Source: Brenneria rubrifaciens (GTDB taxonomy: Bacteria; Pseudomonadota; Gammaproteobacteria; Enterobacterales; Enterobacteriaceae). From it: a stretch of 64,000 nt of DNA. The position numbers and the translations under genes were made by a program. Where the stretch lies: positions 1,550,001 to 1,614,000 of the forward strand of contig NZ_CP034035.1 of NCBI RefSeq assembly GCF_005484945.1, read 5' to 3'. Below are positions 23,842 through 33,984 of the stretch, one piece after another (within the stretch, counting starts at the first letter, position 1; each line of letters opens with the position of its first letter). The notes under the pieces were generated by a model that was given only the letters and a program-made list of their open reading frames with translations, searched no databases and was not told the origin of the DNA.

Positions 23842-24888
23842 TCATTGTTTAATCAGGAAAGACCCGAACTGTGGCGTCATGACGGCGCGAAATCCTTCAT
23901 CTGTCCTGGTGATTAAATAAACCGCCAGTCTTTGCCGTTCCGCCAGTTTTAACGCTTTTTCCGTACCGAGCACCATCAAAGAGGTATCCCATCCGTCGGC
24001 TTCCAGCGCCGTCGGCGCGATAACCGTGGCGGAAACCAACTGATGCGTAATCGGCTGGCCCGTGGTCGGGTCGATAATGTGTGAGTAACGTTTACCGTCC
24101 TGCTCGAAATAATTGCGGTAGCTGCCAGACGTACTGATGGCGTAGCCCTGTAAATTCACTGCGGCCTGGATCGCGTTTTCCTGATCCGTCGGTTTCTGGA
24201 TGGCTACACGCCACGGCGCGCCTTGCGAATTTACGCCGCGGCTGGAAATCGCGCCGCCCACCGAAACCAGATAGTTGGTAATGCCTTTGCGCGCCATTAA
24301 TTGGGCCAGAACATCCGCGCCATAGCCTTCACCCAGCGTGGAGAGGTCGACATATAAATCCGGCAGATCCTTTTGCAGCCATGCCCCGCGAGAGTCACTG
24401 AGTAACGTTAGGTGGTTCAATCCCACTTTTTGCTTTGCCTGATCAATTTGCTGCTGGGTCGGGATTTTCACCGGCTGTTTTTGCGGTCCGAACCCCCACA
24501 AATTGACCAGAGGGCCAACAGTAATATTCATGGCGTCATTCGTTGCTCTGCCAATACGCTGCGCCGCCAGAATAATGTCCGCCATGCCATTGCTGATAGG
24601 CTGGGGTTCAGTGCCCCGATATTGATTGAATCGCGACAGGGTCGAGTTTTTACGGTAGGTGGAAATTTCATCATTGGCCTGTTCCAGCAAACGATCGATT
24701 TCCTGCTGTAATTGCGCTTTACTCTCCGTCAATTCTCCGCTGATTTTTACGCTGTAAAAGGTGCCCATCGTTTTACCCTCTAGGGTCAGCAGAGGACGCG
24801 TCGAAGTCTGGTGGGACGCATTATCACAGGCGGTGAGCAGGCTGAACAGGCAACCGAGAATGAGTCCCTTAATGGCGAGATTGAGCAT
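23842..24888 (-). CDS. apbE: FAD:protein FMN transferase ApbE
   Basis: Periplasmic lipoprotein that uses FAD to attach FMN covalently to threonine of target proteins such as Na+-NQR or RnfG. 348 residues. The lipoprotein signal ends LLTAC (lipidated Cys about residue 21). Family segments: GKTMGTFYSV, the long alpha-helical EIDRLLEQANDEISTYRKNSTLSRFN, DLSTLGEGYGAD, VGGAISSRG, STSGSYRNYF and HIIDPTTGQP. Nothing next to it in this window is an obvious flavinylation target. Confidence 0.93.
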   Translation of the reverse strand: MLNLAIKGLILGCLFSLLTACDNASHQTSTRPLLTLEGKTMGTFYSVKISGELTESKAQLQQEIDRLLEQANDEISTYRKNSTLSRFNQYRGTEPQPISNGMADIILAAQRIGRATNDAMNITVGPLVNLWGFGPQKQPVKIPTQQQIDQAKQKVGLNHLTLLSDSRGAWLQKDLPDLYVDLSTLGEGYGADVLAQLMARKGITNYLVSVGGAISSRGVNSQGAPWRVAIQKPTDQENAIQAAVNLQGYAISTSGSYRNYFEQDGKRYSHIIDPTTGQPITHQLVSATVIAPTALEADGWDTSLMVLGTEKALKLAERQRLAVYLITRTDEGFRAVMTPQFGSFLIKQ

Positions 24889-25134
24889 GAAAAAACTCCC
24901 AGAAATGAAGCAACGCGCGATAAATAATAGATTTCAATGTGCGGGCAACTAGCGCCGCTGCAACTTGAAAGGCGACCGGGTATTACCAATAAAGCAAAGC
25001 GGATAAAAAACAAAGCGCAAATTAACAAAAATAAGATTGGCCGCAATTTATGGCGATAAACATCCCTTAGAACGGCGTTGGTGAAAGCATCCCGGGAAGC
25101 AGGAGGAAAGAAGGGAGCGTCTGGTAAGTGGGAT

Positions 25135-25230
25135 AAAAAAAAGCCCATCTCAGGGGATGGGCAAAGACTACACACAGCAATTCGTTACTAACTCTGACGA
25201 GGAGGAAACCTTGTTGACAAACAGCAGGTT
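25135..25230 (-). ncRNA. rprA: small RNA RprA (activator of rpoS translation)
   Basis: On the reverse strand, AACGAATTGCTGTGTGTAG is followed by TCTTTGCCCATC, a terminator stem and eight T residues. This agrees with my memory of the 3' half of E. coli RprA, an Hfq-bound RNA that opens the rpoS leader and acts on csgD. The terminator is GCCCATC-CCCTGA-GATGGGC. The gene sits next to ydiK as in E. coli. The 5' half is not similar to the E. coli RNA: it forms its own small stem (AACCT with AGGTT). The 5' end is approximate, placed after a TAGTTT -10-like element. The remaining parts of the 24889-25493 gap show no gene. Confidence 0.88.
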
Positions 25231-25279
25231 AAAAACTAGCTCCTTTATTTATGCTAAGGATTATGCCTCGTTTAGTCAT

Positions 25280-25294
25280 TAAGAATCATCCTAA
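25280..25294 (-). promoter_or_regulatory. RcsB box upstream of rprA
   Basis: TAAGAATCATCCTAA (reverse TTAGGATGATTCTTA) closely fits the RcsB-type box TAAGAAT-ATTCCTA. Its centre is about 60 bases before the inferred rprA start. In E. coli rprA is strongly activated by RcsB on envelope stress, so the same control is likely here. Confidence 0.72.
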
Positions 25295-25493
25295 TGGTTA
25301 ATCATTTTTTAAGAGTTGCAATCACATTCGGCAGGCTACAGTGAGTGAAATTAACGTGATAATGGAAAAATCAGCAATTCTTTAGGAATAATCCCTGATA
25401 TTGAGGGTGAATATATTAGTTTTTTTACTTGAATGGTTCATTATAAATGGGTGGTTAGACCACCCATTGCGATGCCGATTTCATTCATTATCG

Positions 25494-26606
25494 TCATTTT
25501 TTCTTGGGGGCGATGACGGGAGAGGTCGTAACGATATTTTCAGGTTCGGGGATCTCTTTCACCCAGGCGAACATCAGCCGATAAGATACGGCCAGCACCA
25601 CCGGGCCAATGAACAGACCGATCATACCAAATGCCAGCACGCCGCCAATGACGCCGCAAAGGATCAGCAAAATGGGAAGATCGGCGCCCATACGAATCAG
25701 CACCGGACGGATGAAATTATCAATGGTGCCGACCACACAGCTCCAAACCAGAAGAACCGTCCCCCAGGTGCTGTCGCCGCTCCAGTAAAGCCAAATGATA
25801 GCTGGAATCAATACCGGGAGAGGGCCCAACTGAGCCAGACAGAACAGAAACATCAACACGGTCAGCAACGTGGTATAAGGTATACCGGACAGTCCCAGCC
25901 CGATACCGCCCATCACGGATTGTACAATGGCGGTGACGACCACGCCCAATGCCACGGCGCGGATTGACTGAGCCGCCAGGATCACTGCGGTATCGCCTCG
26001 CTCTTGTCCCAGGCGGATGGCAAAATGCCGTACGGTTTTGGCGACGGCTTCTCCTTTGTAATACAGCAGGGCGCTGAATATCAGCATCAAGGCACAGTGC
26101 ATCAGGAAACGGCCTACGTGCGCGGCCTGCGCCATCAGCCAGGACGCGGTTTTGCCGAAGTAGGGCTGAACCTGGGTAAAAATACCGCTGCCGCCGCTTT
26201 GCAGCAGCAATTGCCAGCTATCAAAGAGCTTATCGCCAACCAGCGGAATCGACGTTAACCAGTCAAGCGACGGCGGGGCAATTTTCTCCTGTCTGGCGCT
26301 CCAGTCCATTAAGGCTGAACTGTTTTCCACCACGCTGCTGACCAGAAGGGCTATCGGCATGACAAACAGCAGGAGCAGCAATAAAGTCATAGTGAGTACG
26401 GCCAGTGAGCGGTGGCCCCACAGCAGAGCCTGTATTTTTATCAACAGCGGCCAGGTTGCAATCACGACCATACACGCCCAGGCAAATCCCAATATAAACG
26501 GCTGAACTACCCAAAAACAGGCAATGATCATGATAGCGATAAACAGCAGGCTGAATAATATTCTGGCTAAATCAAAACGCTGTTGTCGTTGAAAGTTATG
26601 TATCAA
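25494..26606 (-). CDS. ydiK: AI-2E family inner-membrane transporter YdiK
   Basis: 370-residue membrane protein with about eight predicted helices, of the PerM/AI-2E exporter family. The C-terminal helices contain the family motif IDNFIRPVLIRMGADLPILL and end with a basic tail (APKKK). Substrate unknown; the family includes a presumed autoinducer-2 exporter and Na+/H+ antiporters. Flanked by rprA and ydiJ as in E. coli. Confidence 0.9.
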   Translation of the reverse strand: MIHNFQRQQRFDLARILFSLLFIAIMIIACFWVVQPFILGFAWACMVVIATWPLLIKIQALLWGHRSLAVLTMTLLLLLLFVMPIALLVSSVVENSSALMDWSARQEKIAPPSLDWLTSIPLVGDKLFDSWQLLLQSGGSGIFTQVQPYFGKTASWLMAQAAHVGRFLMHCALMLIFSALLYYKGEAVAKTVRHFAIRLGQERGDTAVILAAQSIRAVALGVVVTAIVQSVMGGIGLGLSGIPYTTLLTVLMFLFCLAQLGPLPVLIPAIIWLYWSGDSTWGTVLLVWSCVVGTIDNFIRPVLIRMGADLPILLILCGVIGGVLAFGMIGLFIGPVVLAVSYRLMFAWVKEIPEPENIVTTSPVIAPKKK

Positions 26607-26883
26607 TTTCGTACCTCATTAAGCAGACTCAATGTCCTAGAGCGACGTCACTTTTGCAAGGCGATGAAGACGGCGTAGATTTATCATGAGATATTTCCGG
26701 GCTTTTTGATAGCCCGTTGGACATTTTGTTGGTGAAGCGGTGGAAACCCAAGATGGGTGTGTTTTTACTGATCAAGCTACGCAATTTTTGCCGAAATATG
26801 ATATATCCTTCATCCTCCACGTTGCTGGTAGTAATGCCATCATTAGCAAATACCTCTTTTTGTACGGATAGGGTCAAAAGATA

Positions 26884-29800
26884 ATGATCCCACAGATCGC
26901 TCAGTCACCCGGACTCGTTCAGCCGGTGCTTAATTTTTTGGAAGCGTTAAAACAGCATGGATTTACAGGCGATATGGCGACAGACTACGCCGATCGCCTG
27001 ACGATGGCGACAGATAACAGTATCTACCAACTCTTACCTGATGCCGTTGTTTTCCCCCGTTCTACCGCAGATGTGGCCATTCTGACCCGCTTGGCCGGCG
27101 AAGAACGTTTTCTCGGTCTGATCTTCACCCCTCGCGGCGGCGGCACGGGGACTAACGGCCAGGCGCTTAACCGCGGCATCGTGGTGGATATGTCACGCTA
27201 CATGAACCGTATTTTGGAAATTAACCCTGAGCAGGGCTGGGTTAGGGTAGAAGCGGGCGTGATTAAAGACCAGCTTAATCAATATCTCAAACCATTCGGC
27301 TATTTCTTTGCGCCGGAACTTTCCACGAGTAACCGCGCCACGCTGGGCGGCATGATTAATACCGATGCGTCGGGGCAGGGATCGCTGGTTTACGGTAAAA
27401 CCTCGGATCACGTGCTGGGGCTGCGCGCGTTGCTGCTGGGCGGCGACATTCTGGACACACAGGCGATGCCGGTGGAACTGGCTGAACAGTTGGCGCAGGA
27501 AGCCTCGCCTGTCGGACGTATTTATCATACGGTTTTGCATCGCTGCCGTGAACAGCGTCGGCTGATCCTCGATAAGTTTCCCAAGTTGAACCGTTTCCTG
27601 ACCGGGTACGATTTGCGTCACGTTTTTAGTGACGATCTGAAAACGTTCGACCTGACTCGCATTTTGACCGGGGCTGAAGGGACGCTGGCGTTCATCACGG
27701 AAGCGAAACTCGATATTACGCCGTTGCCGAAGGTGCGGCGGCTGGTCAATATTAAATATGACTCTTTCAACTCGGCGTTGCGCAATGCGCCGTTCATGGT
27801 GGAAGCGCAGGCGTTGTCAGTTGAAACCGTCGATTCAAAAGTGCTGAACCTGGCCCGTGAAGATATTGTCTGGCACTCCGTCAGCGAATTGATTACCGAT
27901 GTCCCTAACCAGGAGATGTTGGGGCTGAATATCGTTGAGTTTGCCGGTGATGATGAAGCGCTGATCGACGGACAGGTGAAAACGCTGTGCGCGCGTCTGG
28001 ATGAATTGCTGGCCGCGGGCGAAGCCGGAGTGATTGGTTATCAAACGTGCAGCGATCTGGCGGGCATTGAACGTATTTACGGCATGCGTAAGAAAGCCGT
28101 TGGCTTGCTGGGCAACAGTAAAGGGTTGGCGAAACCGATTCCGTTTGCCGAAGATACCTGCGTCCCACCGCAGCATCTGGCCGATTATATCGAAGAGTTC
28201 CGTGCGCTGCTGGACAGCCATAACCTGACTTACGGTATGTTCGGCCATGTGGATGCCGGCGTGCTTCACGTGCGTCCGGCGCTGGATATGTGCGATCCTC
28301 AGCAGGAAATCCTGATGAGGCGACTTTCCGATCAAATTGTTGCGTTAACGGCAAAATACGGCGGCTTGCTGTGGGGAGAGCACGGCAAAGGATTTCGCGC
28401 CGAGTACAGTCCCGAATTTTTTGGCGCCGAGCTGTATGCGGAGCTGCGTCGTATCAAATCGGCGTTTGATCCGGATAATCGCCTTAATCCGGGCAAAATC
28501 TGCGCCCCGTTGGATATTGACGCGCCGATGATGAAAGTCGACGCGGTTAAGCGCGGAACTTACGACAGGGCTATCCCGCTGGCGGTGCGGACGTCATTCC
28601 GCGGCGCCATGGACTGTAACGGCAACGGGCTTTGCTTCAATTTTGACGCCCGCAGTCCGATGTGTCCCTCCATGAAGATTACCGGCAACCGGATTCACTC
28701 GCCGAAAGGCCGGGCGACGCTGGTGCGTGAATGGCTGCGATTGTTGGCGGAACAGGGGGTTGATCCGCTGGCGCTGGAGAAAACGCTGTCCCAGCAGAAA
28801 ATGAGCCTGAGCGCCCTGGTTCAGAAAACCCGTAACACCTGGCAGGCCCGGCAGGGAGACTATGATTTTTCCCATGAGGTGAAAGAGGCGATGTCTGGCT
28901 GTCTGGCCTGTAAAGCCTGTTCGACGCAGTGTCCCATCAAAATCGACGTTCCCAGCTTCCGTTCCCGTTTCCTGCAACTCTACCACACCCGCTATTTACG
29001 TCCGGTGAGGGATTATCTGGTGGCCGGTGTCGAAAGTTATGCGCCGCTGATGGCGCGCAGCCCGAAAACCTTCAACTTCTTTCTCAAAATGCGGTGGGTT
29101 AATACGCTTAGCCGTCAGCAAATCGGCATGGTGGATTTACCGCTGCTATCTTCTCCGTCACTTCGCCAACAGCTTGCCGGTCATAGCGCGACACGAACCA
29201 CGCTGGAGCACCTAGAGAAGCTATCTGATGCTGAACGGCAGCAACATGTGCTGATCGTGCAGGACCCGTTCACCAGTTACTATGAGGCGCAGGTGGTGGC
29301 CGATCTTGTCCATCTGGTGGAAAAACTGAAACTGAAGCCGGTACTGCTGCCATTCTCGCCAAATGGTAAGCCGCAGCACATTAAAGGTTTCCTGCAACGT
29401 TTTGCGAAAACCGCAGCGAAGACGTCAGATTTTCTGAATCGGGTAGCGGAACTCGGCATGCCCATGGTGGGTGTCGATCCCGCGCTGGTACTCTGCTATC
29501 GTGATGAATACCGCGAGATTCTGGGTGACGAGCGGGGTGACTTCCAGGTGAAACTGGTGCATGAATGGCTGATGAGCGTGCTGGGGGCAAGCGCGCCTCA
29601 GGCCGCGACGGGCGAATCCTGGTATCTATTCGGGCACTGCACGGAAACGACGGCGCTACCCGCCAGCACCCAACAGTGGTCGGATATCTTCTCGCATTTT
29701 GGCGCCAAACTGGAAAATGTCAGCGTGGGTTGCTGCGGGATGGCGGGCACCTACGGTCATGAAACCAGGAATCTGGCGAACTCTCAGGGCATTTACTCCC

Positions 29801-29937
29801 TATCCTGGCAGTTGGCGTTGCAGAAATTGCCGCAGAAACGCTGTCTGACCACCGGATACTCCTGTCGTAGTCAGGTCAAGCGGATGGAGGGCAGCGGGTT
29901 GCGTCACCCATTACAGGCTTTGCTGGAGATTATCTAA
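26884..29937 (+). CDS. ydiJ: FAD/4Fe-4S-linked oxidoreductase YdiJ (D-2-hydroxyacid dehydrogenase type)
   Basis: Large 1017-residue fusion. Residues about 40-290 carry the PCMH-type FAD domain ([15 protein letters not shown] near residue 80), followed by a FAD-linked oxidase C-terminal domain with [11 protein letters not shown] and the HGKG motif. Residues about 670-1010 hold a ferredoxin-like [16 protein letters not shown] cluster region and a GlpC-like Cys-rich domain ([13 protein letters not shown]). This plan oxidises D-2-hydroxyacids and passes electrons to the quinone pool; D-2-hydroxyglutarate has been proposed as substrate of E. coli YdiJ. menI starts within its stop codon, so the two are co-translated. 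Confidence 0.9.
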   Translation: MIPQIAQSPGLVQPVLNFLEALKQHGFTGDMATDYADRLTMATDNSIYQLLPDAVVFPRSTADVAILTRLAGEERFLGLIFTPRGGGTGTNGQALNRGIVVDMSRYMNRILEINPEQGWVRVEAGVIKDQLNQYLKPFGYFFAPELSTSNRATLGGMINTDASGQGSLVYGKTSDHVLGLRALLLGGDILDTQAMPVELAEQLAQEASPVGRIYHTVLHRCREQRRLILDKFPKLNRFLTGYDLRHVFSDDLKTFDLTRILTGAEGTLAFITEAKLDITPLPKVRRLVNIKYDSFNSALRNAPFMVEAQALSVETVDSKVLNLAREDIVWHSVSELITDVPNQEMLGLNIVEFAGDDEALIDGQVKTLCARLDELLAAGEAGVIGYQTCSDLAGIERIYGMRKKAVGLLGNSKGLAKPIPFAEDTCVPPQHLADYIEEFRALLDSHNLTYGMFGHVDAGVLHVRPALDMCDPQQEILMRRLSDQIVALTAKYGGLLWGEHGKGFRAEYSPEFFGAELYAELRRIKSAFDPDNRLNPGKICAPLDIDAPMMKVDAVKRGTYDRAIPLAVRTSFRGAMDCNGNGLCFNFDARSPMCPSMKITGNRIHSPKGRATLVREWLRLLAEQGVDPLALEKTLSQQKMSLSALVQKTRNTWQARQGDYDFSHEVKEAMSGCLACKACSTQCPIKIDVPSFRSRFLQLYHTRYLRPVRDYLVAGVESYAPLMARSPKTFNFFLKMRWVNTLSRQQIGMVDLPLLSSPSLRQQLAGHSATRTTLEHLEKLSDAERQQHVLIVQDPFTSYYEAQVVADLVHLVEKLKLKPVLLPFSPNGKPQHIKGFLQRFAKTAAKTSDFLNRVAELGMPMVGVDPALVLCYRDEYREILGDERGDFQVKLVHEWLMSVLGASAPQAATGESWYLFGHCTETTALPASTQQWSDIFSHFGAKLENVSVGCCGMAGTYGHETRNLANSQGIYSLSWQLALQKLPQKRCLTTGYSCRSQVKRMEGSGLRHPLQALLEII

Positions 29938-30353
29938 TGCAGTGGAAAAGACAGTTCACGCTTGAGCAGCTGAATGCGCAAAGCCAGGGATGCATGGTGG
30001 AACACCTGGGCATTCGTTATACCCGGCTTACTGACGATCATCTTGAAGCGGTGATGCCGGTAGATTCCCGCACCCGGCAGCCGCTGGGTTTATTGCACGG
30101 AGGCGCGTCCGTCGTTCTGGCCGAGTCGCTGGGATCGGTTGCCGGTTATCTTTGTACCGAAGGAGATCAGACGGTGGTCGGGATGGAAATCAACGCCAAC
30201 CACCTGCGTGCGGTATCCGAGGGTGAAGTGCGCGGCGTGTGCCGAGCGCTGCATGTCGGACGACGCAACCAGGTATGGCAAATTGATATTTTTGATAGCC
30301 GGAACCGGTTGTGCTGTACCTCTCGCCTGACCACGGCGGTGATCGCGCCGTAG
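29937..30353 (+). CDS. menI: 1,4-dihydroxy-2-naphthoyl-CoA hydrolase MenI
   Basis: Hotdog-fold thioesterase (138 residues) that releases 1,4-dihydroxy-2-naphthoate for menaquinone synthesis. The family motif [20 protein letters not shown] (about residues 51-70) includes the catalytic Glu. ATG 29937 overlaps the ydiJ TAA. Formerly YdiI. Confidence in function rests on synteny and motif; the same fold also hydrolyses other acyl-CoAs. Confidence 0.92.
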   Translation: MQWKRQFTLEQLNAQSQGCMVEHLGIRYTRLTDDHLEAVMPVDSRTRQPLGLLHGGASVVLAESLGSVAGYLCTEGDQTVVGMEINANHLRAVSEGEVRGVCRALHVGRRNQVWQIDIFDSRNRLCCTSRLTTAVIAP

Positions 30354-30443
30354 CGCAAACTGACGTTAAACATTATGCCGGCGGTGTCGATACTCTCGCC
30401 ACTGCCGGCAAAGTCTGTATGATGCGACAACGGCCACGAAGCG

Positions 30444-30845
30444 TCAGGGCAAGAAAGGCACCCGCTTAACGAAATCGGTCTGGAAGGCGGTGGCCTTGTC
30501 CCAGGAGCCCTGCATGCTTAATTGATGGCAAATCAACTTAAGCGTGTTCCGGGCAAAATAGTAACTCTGTACCCGGAAGAGATGACAACGTGCTTCGTTA
30601 TTTATTTCTTTAATCAGCCTGTTATGTAATTTTGCCAGCGCATGTAAATAGCTGGCGTCATCCCCGTTGCGCAGGCATAAGTCAACCATATCCATACAGG
30701 CATTGTGGTAGCGCCGCAGATGATCAATATTGCTTTCAGGGCGGTTCAAACGCGCTTCAGCCATATAGAAATCGACGGTGGCGTCCCGAATTTGAAATTT
30801 ATATTCGTCTATCTGATGCTGTAGCCAGGCATTCATTGAAAGCAT
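30444..30845 (-). CDS. unrecognised 133-residue protein under a strong Fur box
   Basis: I do not recognise this protein. It is predicted to be mostly helical, with no signal peptide or membrane helix, and carries conserved-looking blocks YHNACMDMVDLCLRNGDDASYLHALAKLHNR and HLFRVQSYYFARNTLKLICHQL. Cysteines and histidines are frequent. ATG 30845 has AGGA ten bases upstream. A near-consensus Fur box lies 19-37 bases before the start, so it should be iron-repressed. It is divergent from sufA, another iron-responsive operon. A role in iron stress is inference from context only. Confidence 0.75.
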   Translation of the reverse strand: MLSMNAWLQHQIDEYKFQIRDATVDFYMAEARLNRPESNIDHLRRYHNACMDMVDLCLRNGDDASYLHALAKLHNRLIKEINNEARCHLFRVQSYYFARNTLKLICHQLSMQGSWDKATAFQTDFVKRVPFLP

Positions 30846-30863
30846 GGTTATCGATCCTGGGTT

Positions 30864-30882
30864 TTAAATGATAATCATTATC
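30864..30882 (-). promoter_or_regulatory. near-consensus Fur box
   Basis: TTAAATGATAATCATTATC matches the 19-base Fur consensus at 16 positions, including an unbroken 16-base run. It sits directly before the ATG of the minus-strand gene at 30845. It is also about 390 bases from sufA, so its main target should be the small gene. Confidence 0.85.
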
Positions 30883-31120
30883 ATATTTATAAAATTAATC
30901 GGGATCAATGGGGAAAATGTGGTTTACCACCCAAAGTGGGCGCGCAGTGGTCGCAAATATTCATTTACTTTCCCTGTTTTATAAATAGGCATCCACTATG
31001 AATGTTATACTGATGATAATGAATTGATAGTTTACTGATGCCGGGAAATGGCGGTTGAAATGGTTTAATACAGATTTATCATATTGTTAGACTTATGCGA
31101 GAAACGCTTTTTCACAGCCT

Positions 31121-31139
31121 GATAATGATAATTAAGCGT
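31121..31139 (+). promoter_or_regulatory. Fur-like site in the suf promoter region
   Basis: GATAATGATAATTAAGCGT has a perfect left 12 bases of the Fur consensus but a poor right end. It lies about 130 bases before the sufA ATG in the 423-base gap between the divergent genes. In E. coli the suf operon is repressed by Fur and activated by apo-IscR and OxyR; I could not place the latter two sites. The gap holds no further gene I can support; an open frame from 31095 is just an upstream extension of sufA. Confidence 0.6.
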
Positions 31140-31268
31140 AATAATCACCGCCCAAAAACAAATGCCGCCAATAGCCCTGCAAAACAAGAGGTTGAAGCAA
31201 TATCCATTATCACTAACATTAGAGTAAACCAGCCTGAAACTGGTACGACACACCATGAGGTATTCGTT

Positions 31269-31640
31269 ATGCAAGCGGAAAGCGTAGGGACTTTTTCACT
31301 GGATGAGAACGTCTGGAAAGGACTGACGCTGACAGATAGCGCAGTGAAACAAATCAAGAATTTAATGCAACAGGATGCGGCGGTACAAGGGTTACGGCTG
31401 GGCGTTAAACAATCCGGCTGTGCTGGATTTGGTTATGTGTTGGATCTGGTTCGTGAGTCCGTTACGGATGACTTACTGTTCGAGCGCGACGGCGCAAAGC
31501 TTTATGTGCCGCTAAAAGCGATGCCTTTTATTGATGGCACCGAACTTGATTTTGTCCGTGAGGGACTGAATCAGATATTTAAGTTTAATAATCCCAACGC
31601 TCAGCATGCCTGTGGATGCGGCGAGAGCTTCGGCATTTAA
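31269..31640 (+). CDS. sufA: Fe-S cluster assembly carrier SufA
   Basis: A-type carrier that receives a cluster from SufBCD and passes it to apo-proteins. 123 residues with the three ligand cysteines: one in KQSGCAGFGY and two in HACGCGESF at the C-terminus. ATG 31269 has GAGG eight bases upstream; the longer frame from 31095 is not supported. First gene of sufABCDSE. Confidence 0.95.
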   Translation: MQAESVGTFSLDENVWKGLTLTDSAVKQIKNLMQQDAAVQGLRLGVKQSGCAGFGYVLDLVRESVTDDLLFERDGAKLYVPLKAMPFIDGTELDFVREGLNQIFKFNNPNAQHACGCGESFGI

Positions 31641-31653
31641 GTGATGACAAATT

Positions 31654-33150
31654 ATGGCACGTAGCACAGTAGAAGTACCTGATGATGTCCAGATCTGGAT
31701 GGGTGATGGGCGCTATAAAGAAGGCTTTTTCACCGAGCTGGCAACCGACGAATTGGCGCACGGCATCAACGAGGATGTCGTCCGGGCTATTTCAGCAAAA
31801 CGCAATGAACCGGAGTGGATGCTGGAATTCCGGCTTAATGCTTATCGCGCGTGGCTGGAAATGGAAGAACCTCACTGGCTGAAAGCGCATTACGACAAGC
31901 TCGACTATCAGGACTATAGCTATTATTCCGCGCCGTCCTGCGGCAGTTGCGACGACACCTGCGGTTCTCAACCGGGCGCGACACAGCAATCCGGCATTGC
32001 GGACGTCAATAATTACCTGACCAATGAAGTCGAAAACGCCTTTAATCAGCTTGGCGTGCCCGTGCGCGAAGGTCAATCGGTGGCGGTTGACGCTATTTTT
32101 GACTCGGTTTCCGTCGCCACGACTTATCGGCATGAACTGGCTGAGCAGGGCATTATTTTTTGTTCATTCAGCGAAGCCATTCAGGAGCACCCCGATTTAG
32201 TACGCCAGTATCTCGGCACGGTCGTGCCCGCTAATGATAATTTCTTCGCCGCCCTTAACGCGGCGGTGGCATCTGACGGTACGTTTGTCTATGTGCCGAA
32301 AGGTGTACGCTGCCCGATGGAGTTATCCACCTATTTCCGCATTAACGCGGCGAAAACCGGACAGTTTGAGCGCACGATCCTGATTGCGGACGATGACAGC
32401 TATGTCAGTTACATTGAGGGTTGCTCCGCGCCGGTACGTGATACCTATCAGCTTCACGCCGCCGTGGTCGAAGTCATCATCAATAAAAACGCGGAAGTGA
32501 AGTATTCCACGGTGCAGAACTGGTTCTCCGGTAAAGACGCCGAAGGCGGCATTTTGAACTTTGTTACCAAACGCGCGCTGTGTGCTGGCGAGTACGCCAA
32601 AATGTCCTGGACGCAATCGGAAACCGGTTCGGCCATTACCTGGAAATACCCGAGTGTGGTGCTGCGCGGCGACCACTCGGTCGGCGAGTTCTTCTCTGTG
32701 GCGTTGACTAACGGGCATCAGCAGGCCGATACCGGCACCAAAATGATTCATATCGGTAAAAACACCCGTTCAACCATTATCGCCAAAGGGATTTCCGCCG
32801 GTAACAGTGAGAACACGTATCGCGGTCTGGTAAAGATTATGCCGAGTGCCGCCAACGCGCGTAATTTTACCCAGTGTGACTCGATGCTGATTGGCAGCGA
32901 CTGTGGCGCGCATACGTTTCCGTATGTGGAAGTGCGCAATAACACGGCGCAACTGGAACACGAGGCCACTACCTCGAAGATTGGCGACGACCAACTATTT
33001 TACTGCCTGCAACGCGGTATCAGTGAAGATGACGCGATCTCCATGATCGTCAACGGGTTCTGTAAAGATGTCTTCTCTGAACTGCCGCTGGAATTTGCGG
33101 TAGAGGCACAGAAGTTACTGGCGATTAGCCTGGAACACAGCGTAGGTTGA
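31654..33150 (+). CDS. sufB: Fe-S scaffold subunit SufB
   Basis: Core scaffold of SufBC2D, on which clusters are built under iron starvation or oxidative stress. 498 residues. The N-terminal region includes the cysteine-rich [15 protein letters not shown] segment. The beta-helix core includes GCSAPV, with a Cys implicated in sulfur transfer from SufE, and the C-terminal helical domain contains the [15 protein letters not shown](C) motif. Thirteen bases after sufA; followed by an unusually long 87-base gap to sufC. Confidence 0.96.
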   Translation: MARSTVEVPDDVQIWMGDGRYKEGFFTELATDELAHGINEDVVRAISAKRNEPEWMLEFRLNAYRAWLEMEEPHWLKAHYDKLDYQDYSYYSAPSCGSCDDTCGSQPGATQQSGIADVNNYLTNEVENAFNQLGVPVREGQSVAVDAIFDSVSVATTYRHELAEQGIIFCSFSEAIQEHPDLVRQYLGTVVPANDNFFAALNAAVASDGTFVYVPKGVRCPMELSTYFRINAAKTGQFERTILIADDDSYVSYIEGCSAPVRDTYQLHAAVVEVIINKNAEVKYSTVQNWFSGKDAEGGILNFVTKRALCAGEYAKMSWTQSETGSAITWKYPSVVLRGDHSVGEFFSVALTNGHQQADTGTKMIHIGKNTRSTIIAKGISAGNSENTYRGLVKIMPSAANARNFTQCDSMLIGSDCGAHTFPYVEVRNNTAQLEHEATTSKIGDDQLFYCLQRGISEDDAISMIVNGFCKDVFSELPLEFAVEAQKLLAISLEHSVG

Positions 33151-33159
33151 TTCGCTGTT

Positions 33160-33187
33160 ACCGGATTTTTATTGATAAAAATACCGG
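33160..33187 (+). other. hairpin in the sufB-sufC gap
   Basis: ACCGGATTTTTAT and ATAAAAATACCGGT can pair with one bulged base and a two-base loop. There is no T run after it, so it is unlikely to terminate. sufC is needed together with sufB and sufD, so a processing or mRNA-stability role is more likely. In E. coli the sufB-sufC gap is only about ten bases. Confidence 0.55.
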
Positions 33188-33237
33188 TCACAAAAATGAT
33201 GAGCGTCGCAAACTATTCGGCGCCGGAAGGATAGAGC

Positions 33238-33984
33238 ATGTTAAGCATTGAAAATTTAAGAGTCAGCGTAGAAGGCAAAGAGATCATTAACGGTCTGAAT
33301 CTCAGCGTTAAGCCAGGGGAAGTCCACGCGATCATGGGGCCGAACGGCTCAGGGAAAAGCACGCTCTCCGCTACGCTGGCCGGGCGTGAAGAGTATGAAG
33401 TGACTGGCGGCGCGGTAAGCTTCAAGGGTAAGGATCTGCTGGAACTGGACCCTGAAGACCGCGCGGGCGAAGGGATCTTCATGGCGTTTCAGTATCCGGT
33501 CGAAATTCCCGGCGTCAGCAATCAGTTTTTTTTGCAAACGGCCGTGAATGCGGTGCGTAAATACCGTGAGCAGGAACCGCTGGATCGCTTTGATTTTGCT
33601 GATTTTATCGAAGACAAAATCAAACTGCTGAAAATGCCGGAAGATTTGCTGACTCGCTCTGTCAACGTGGGTTTCTCCGGTGGAGAGAAGAAGCGTAATG
33701 ATATTTTGCAAATGGCGTCTCTTGAGCCGGATTTATGCATCCTTGATGAAACCGACTCTGGTCTGGACATCGATGCGCTGAAAATTGTCGCCAATGGGGT
33801 GAACGCCCTGCGCAACGAACAGCGCTCTTTTATTATCGTCACGCACTACCAGCGTATTCTTGATTATATCAAGCCAGATTATGTGCATGTTCTGTATCAG
33901 GGCCGCATCATTAAATCCGGTGATTTCTCACTGGTGAAACAGTTGGAGGAGCAAGGCTATGGCTGGCTTACCGACCAACAGTAA
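33238..33984 (+). CDS. sufC: Fe-S assembly ATPase SufC
   Basis: Soluble ABC ATPase of SufBC2D. 248 residues. Walker A GPNGSGKST (about residues 34-42), signature FSGGEKKRNDILQM, Walker B CILDETDSGLDIDAL. SGGEKKRN and DETDSGLD are hallmarks of SufC rather than a transporter ATPase. The stop is 26 bases inside sufD. Confidence 0.97.
   Translation: MLSIENLRVSVEGKEIINGLNLSVKPGEVHAIMGPNGSGKSTLSATLAGREEYEVTGGAVSFKGKDLLELDPEDRAGEGIFMAFQYPVEIPGVSNQFFLQTAVNAVRKYREQEPLDRFDFADFIEDKIKLLKMPEDLLTRSVNVGFSGGEKKRNDILQMASLEPDLCILDETDSGLDIDALKIVANGVNALRNEQRSFIIVTHYQRILDYIKPDYVHVLYQGRIIKSGDFSLVKQLEEQGYGWLTDQQ

Noticed and set aside
24786..25175. 129-codon minus frame across the apbE start and the rprA terminator
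   Set aside because: Overlaps apbE in another frame and the RprA terminator; it is explained by those features.
26629..26877. 82-codon minus frame between ydiK and ydiJ
   Set aside because: TTG start, no ribosome site, occupies the ydiJ promoter region and has no recognisable features.
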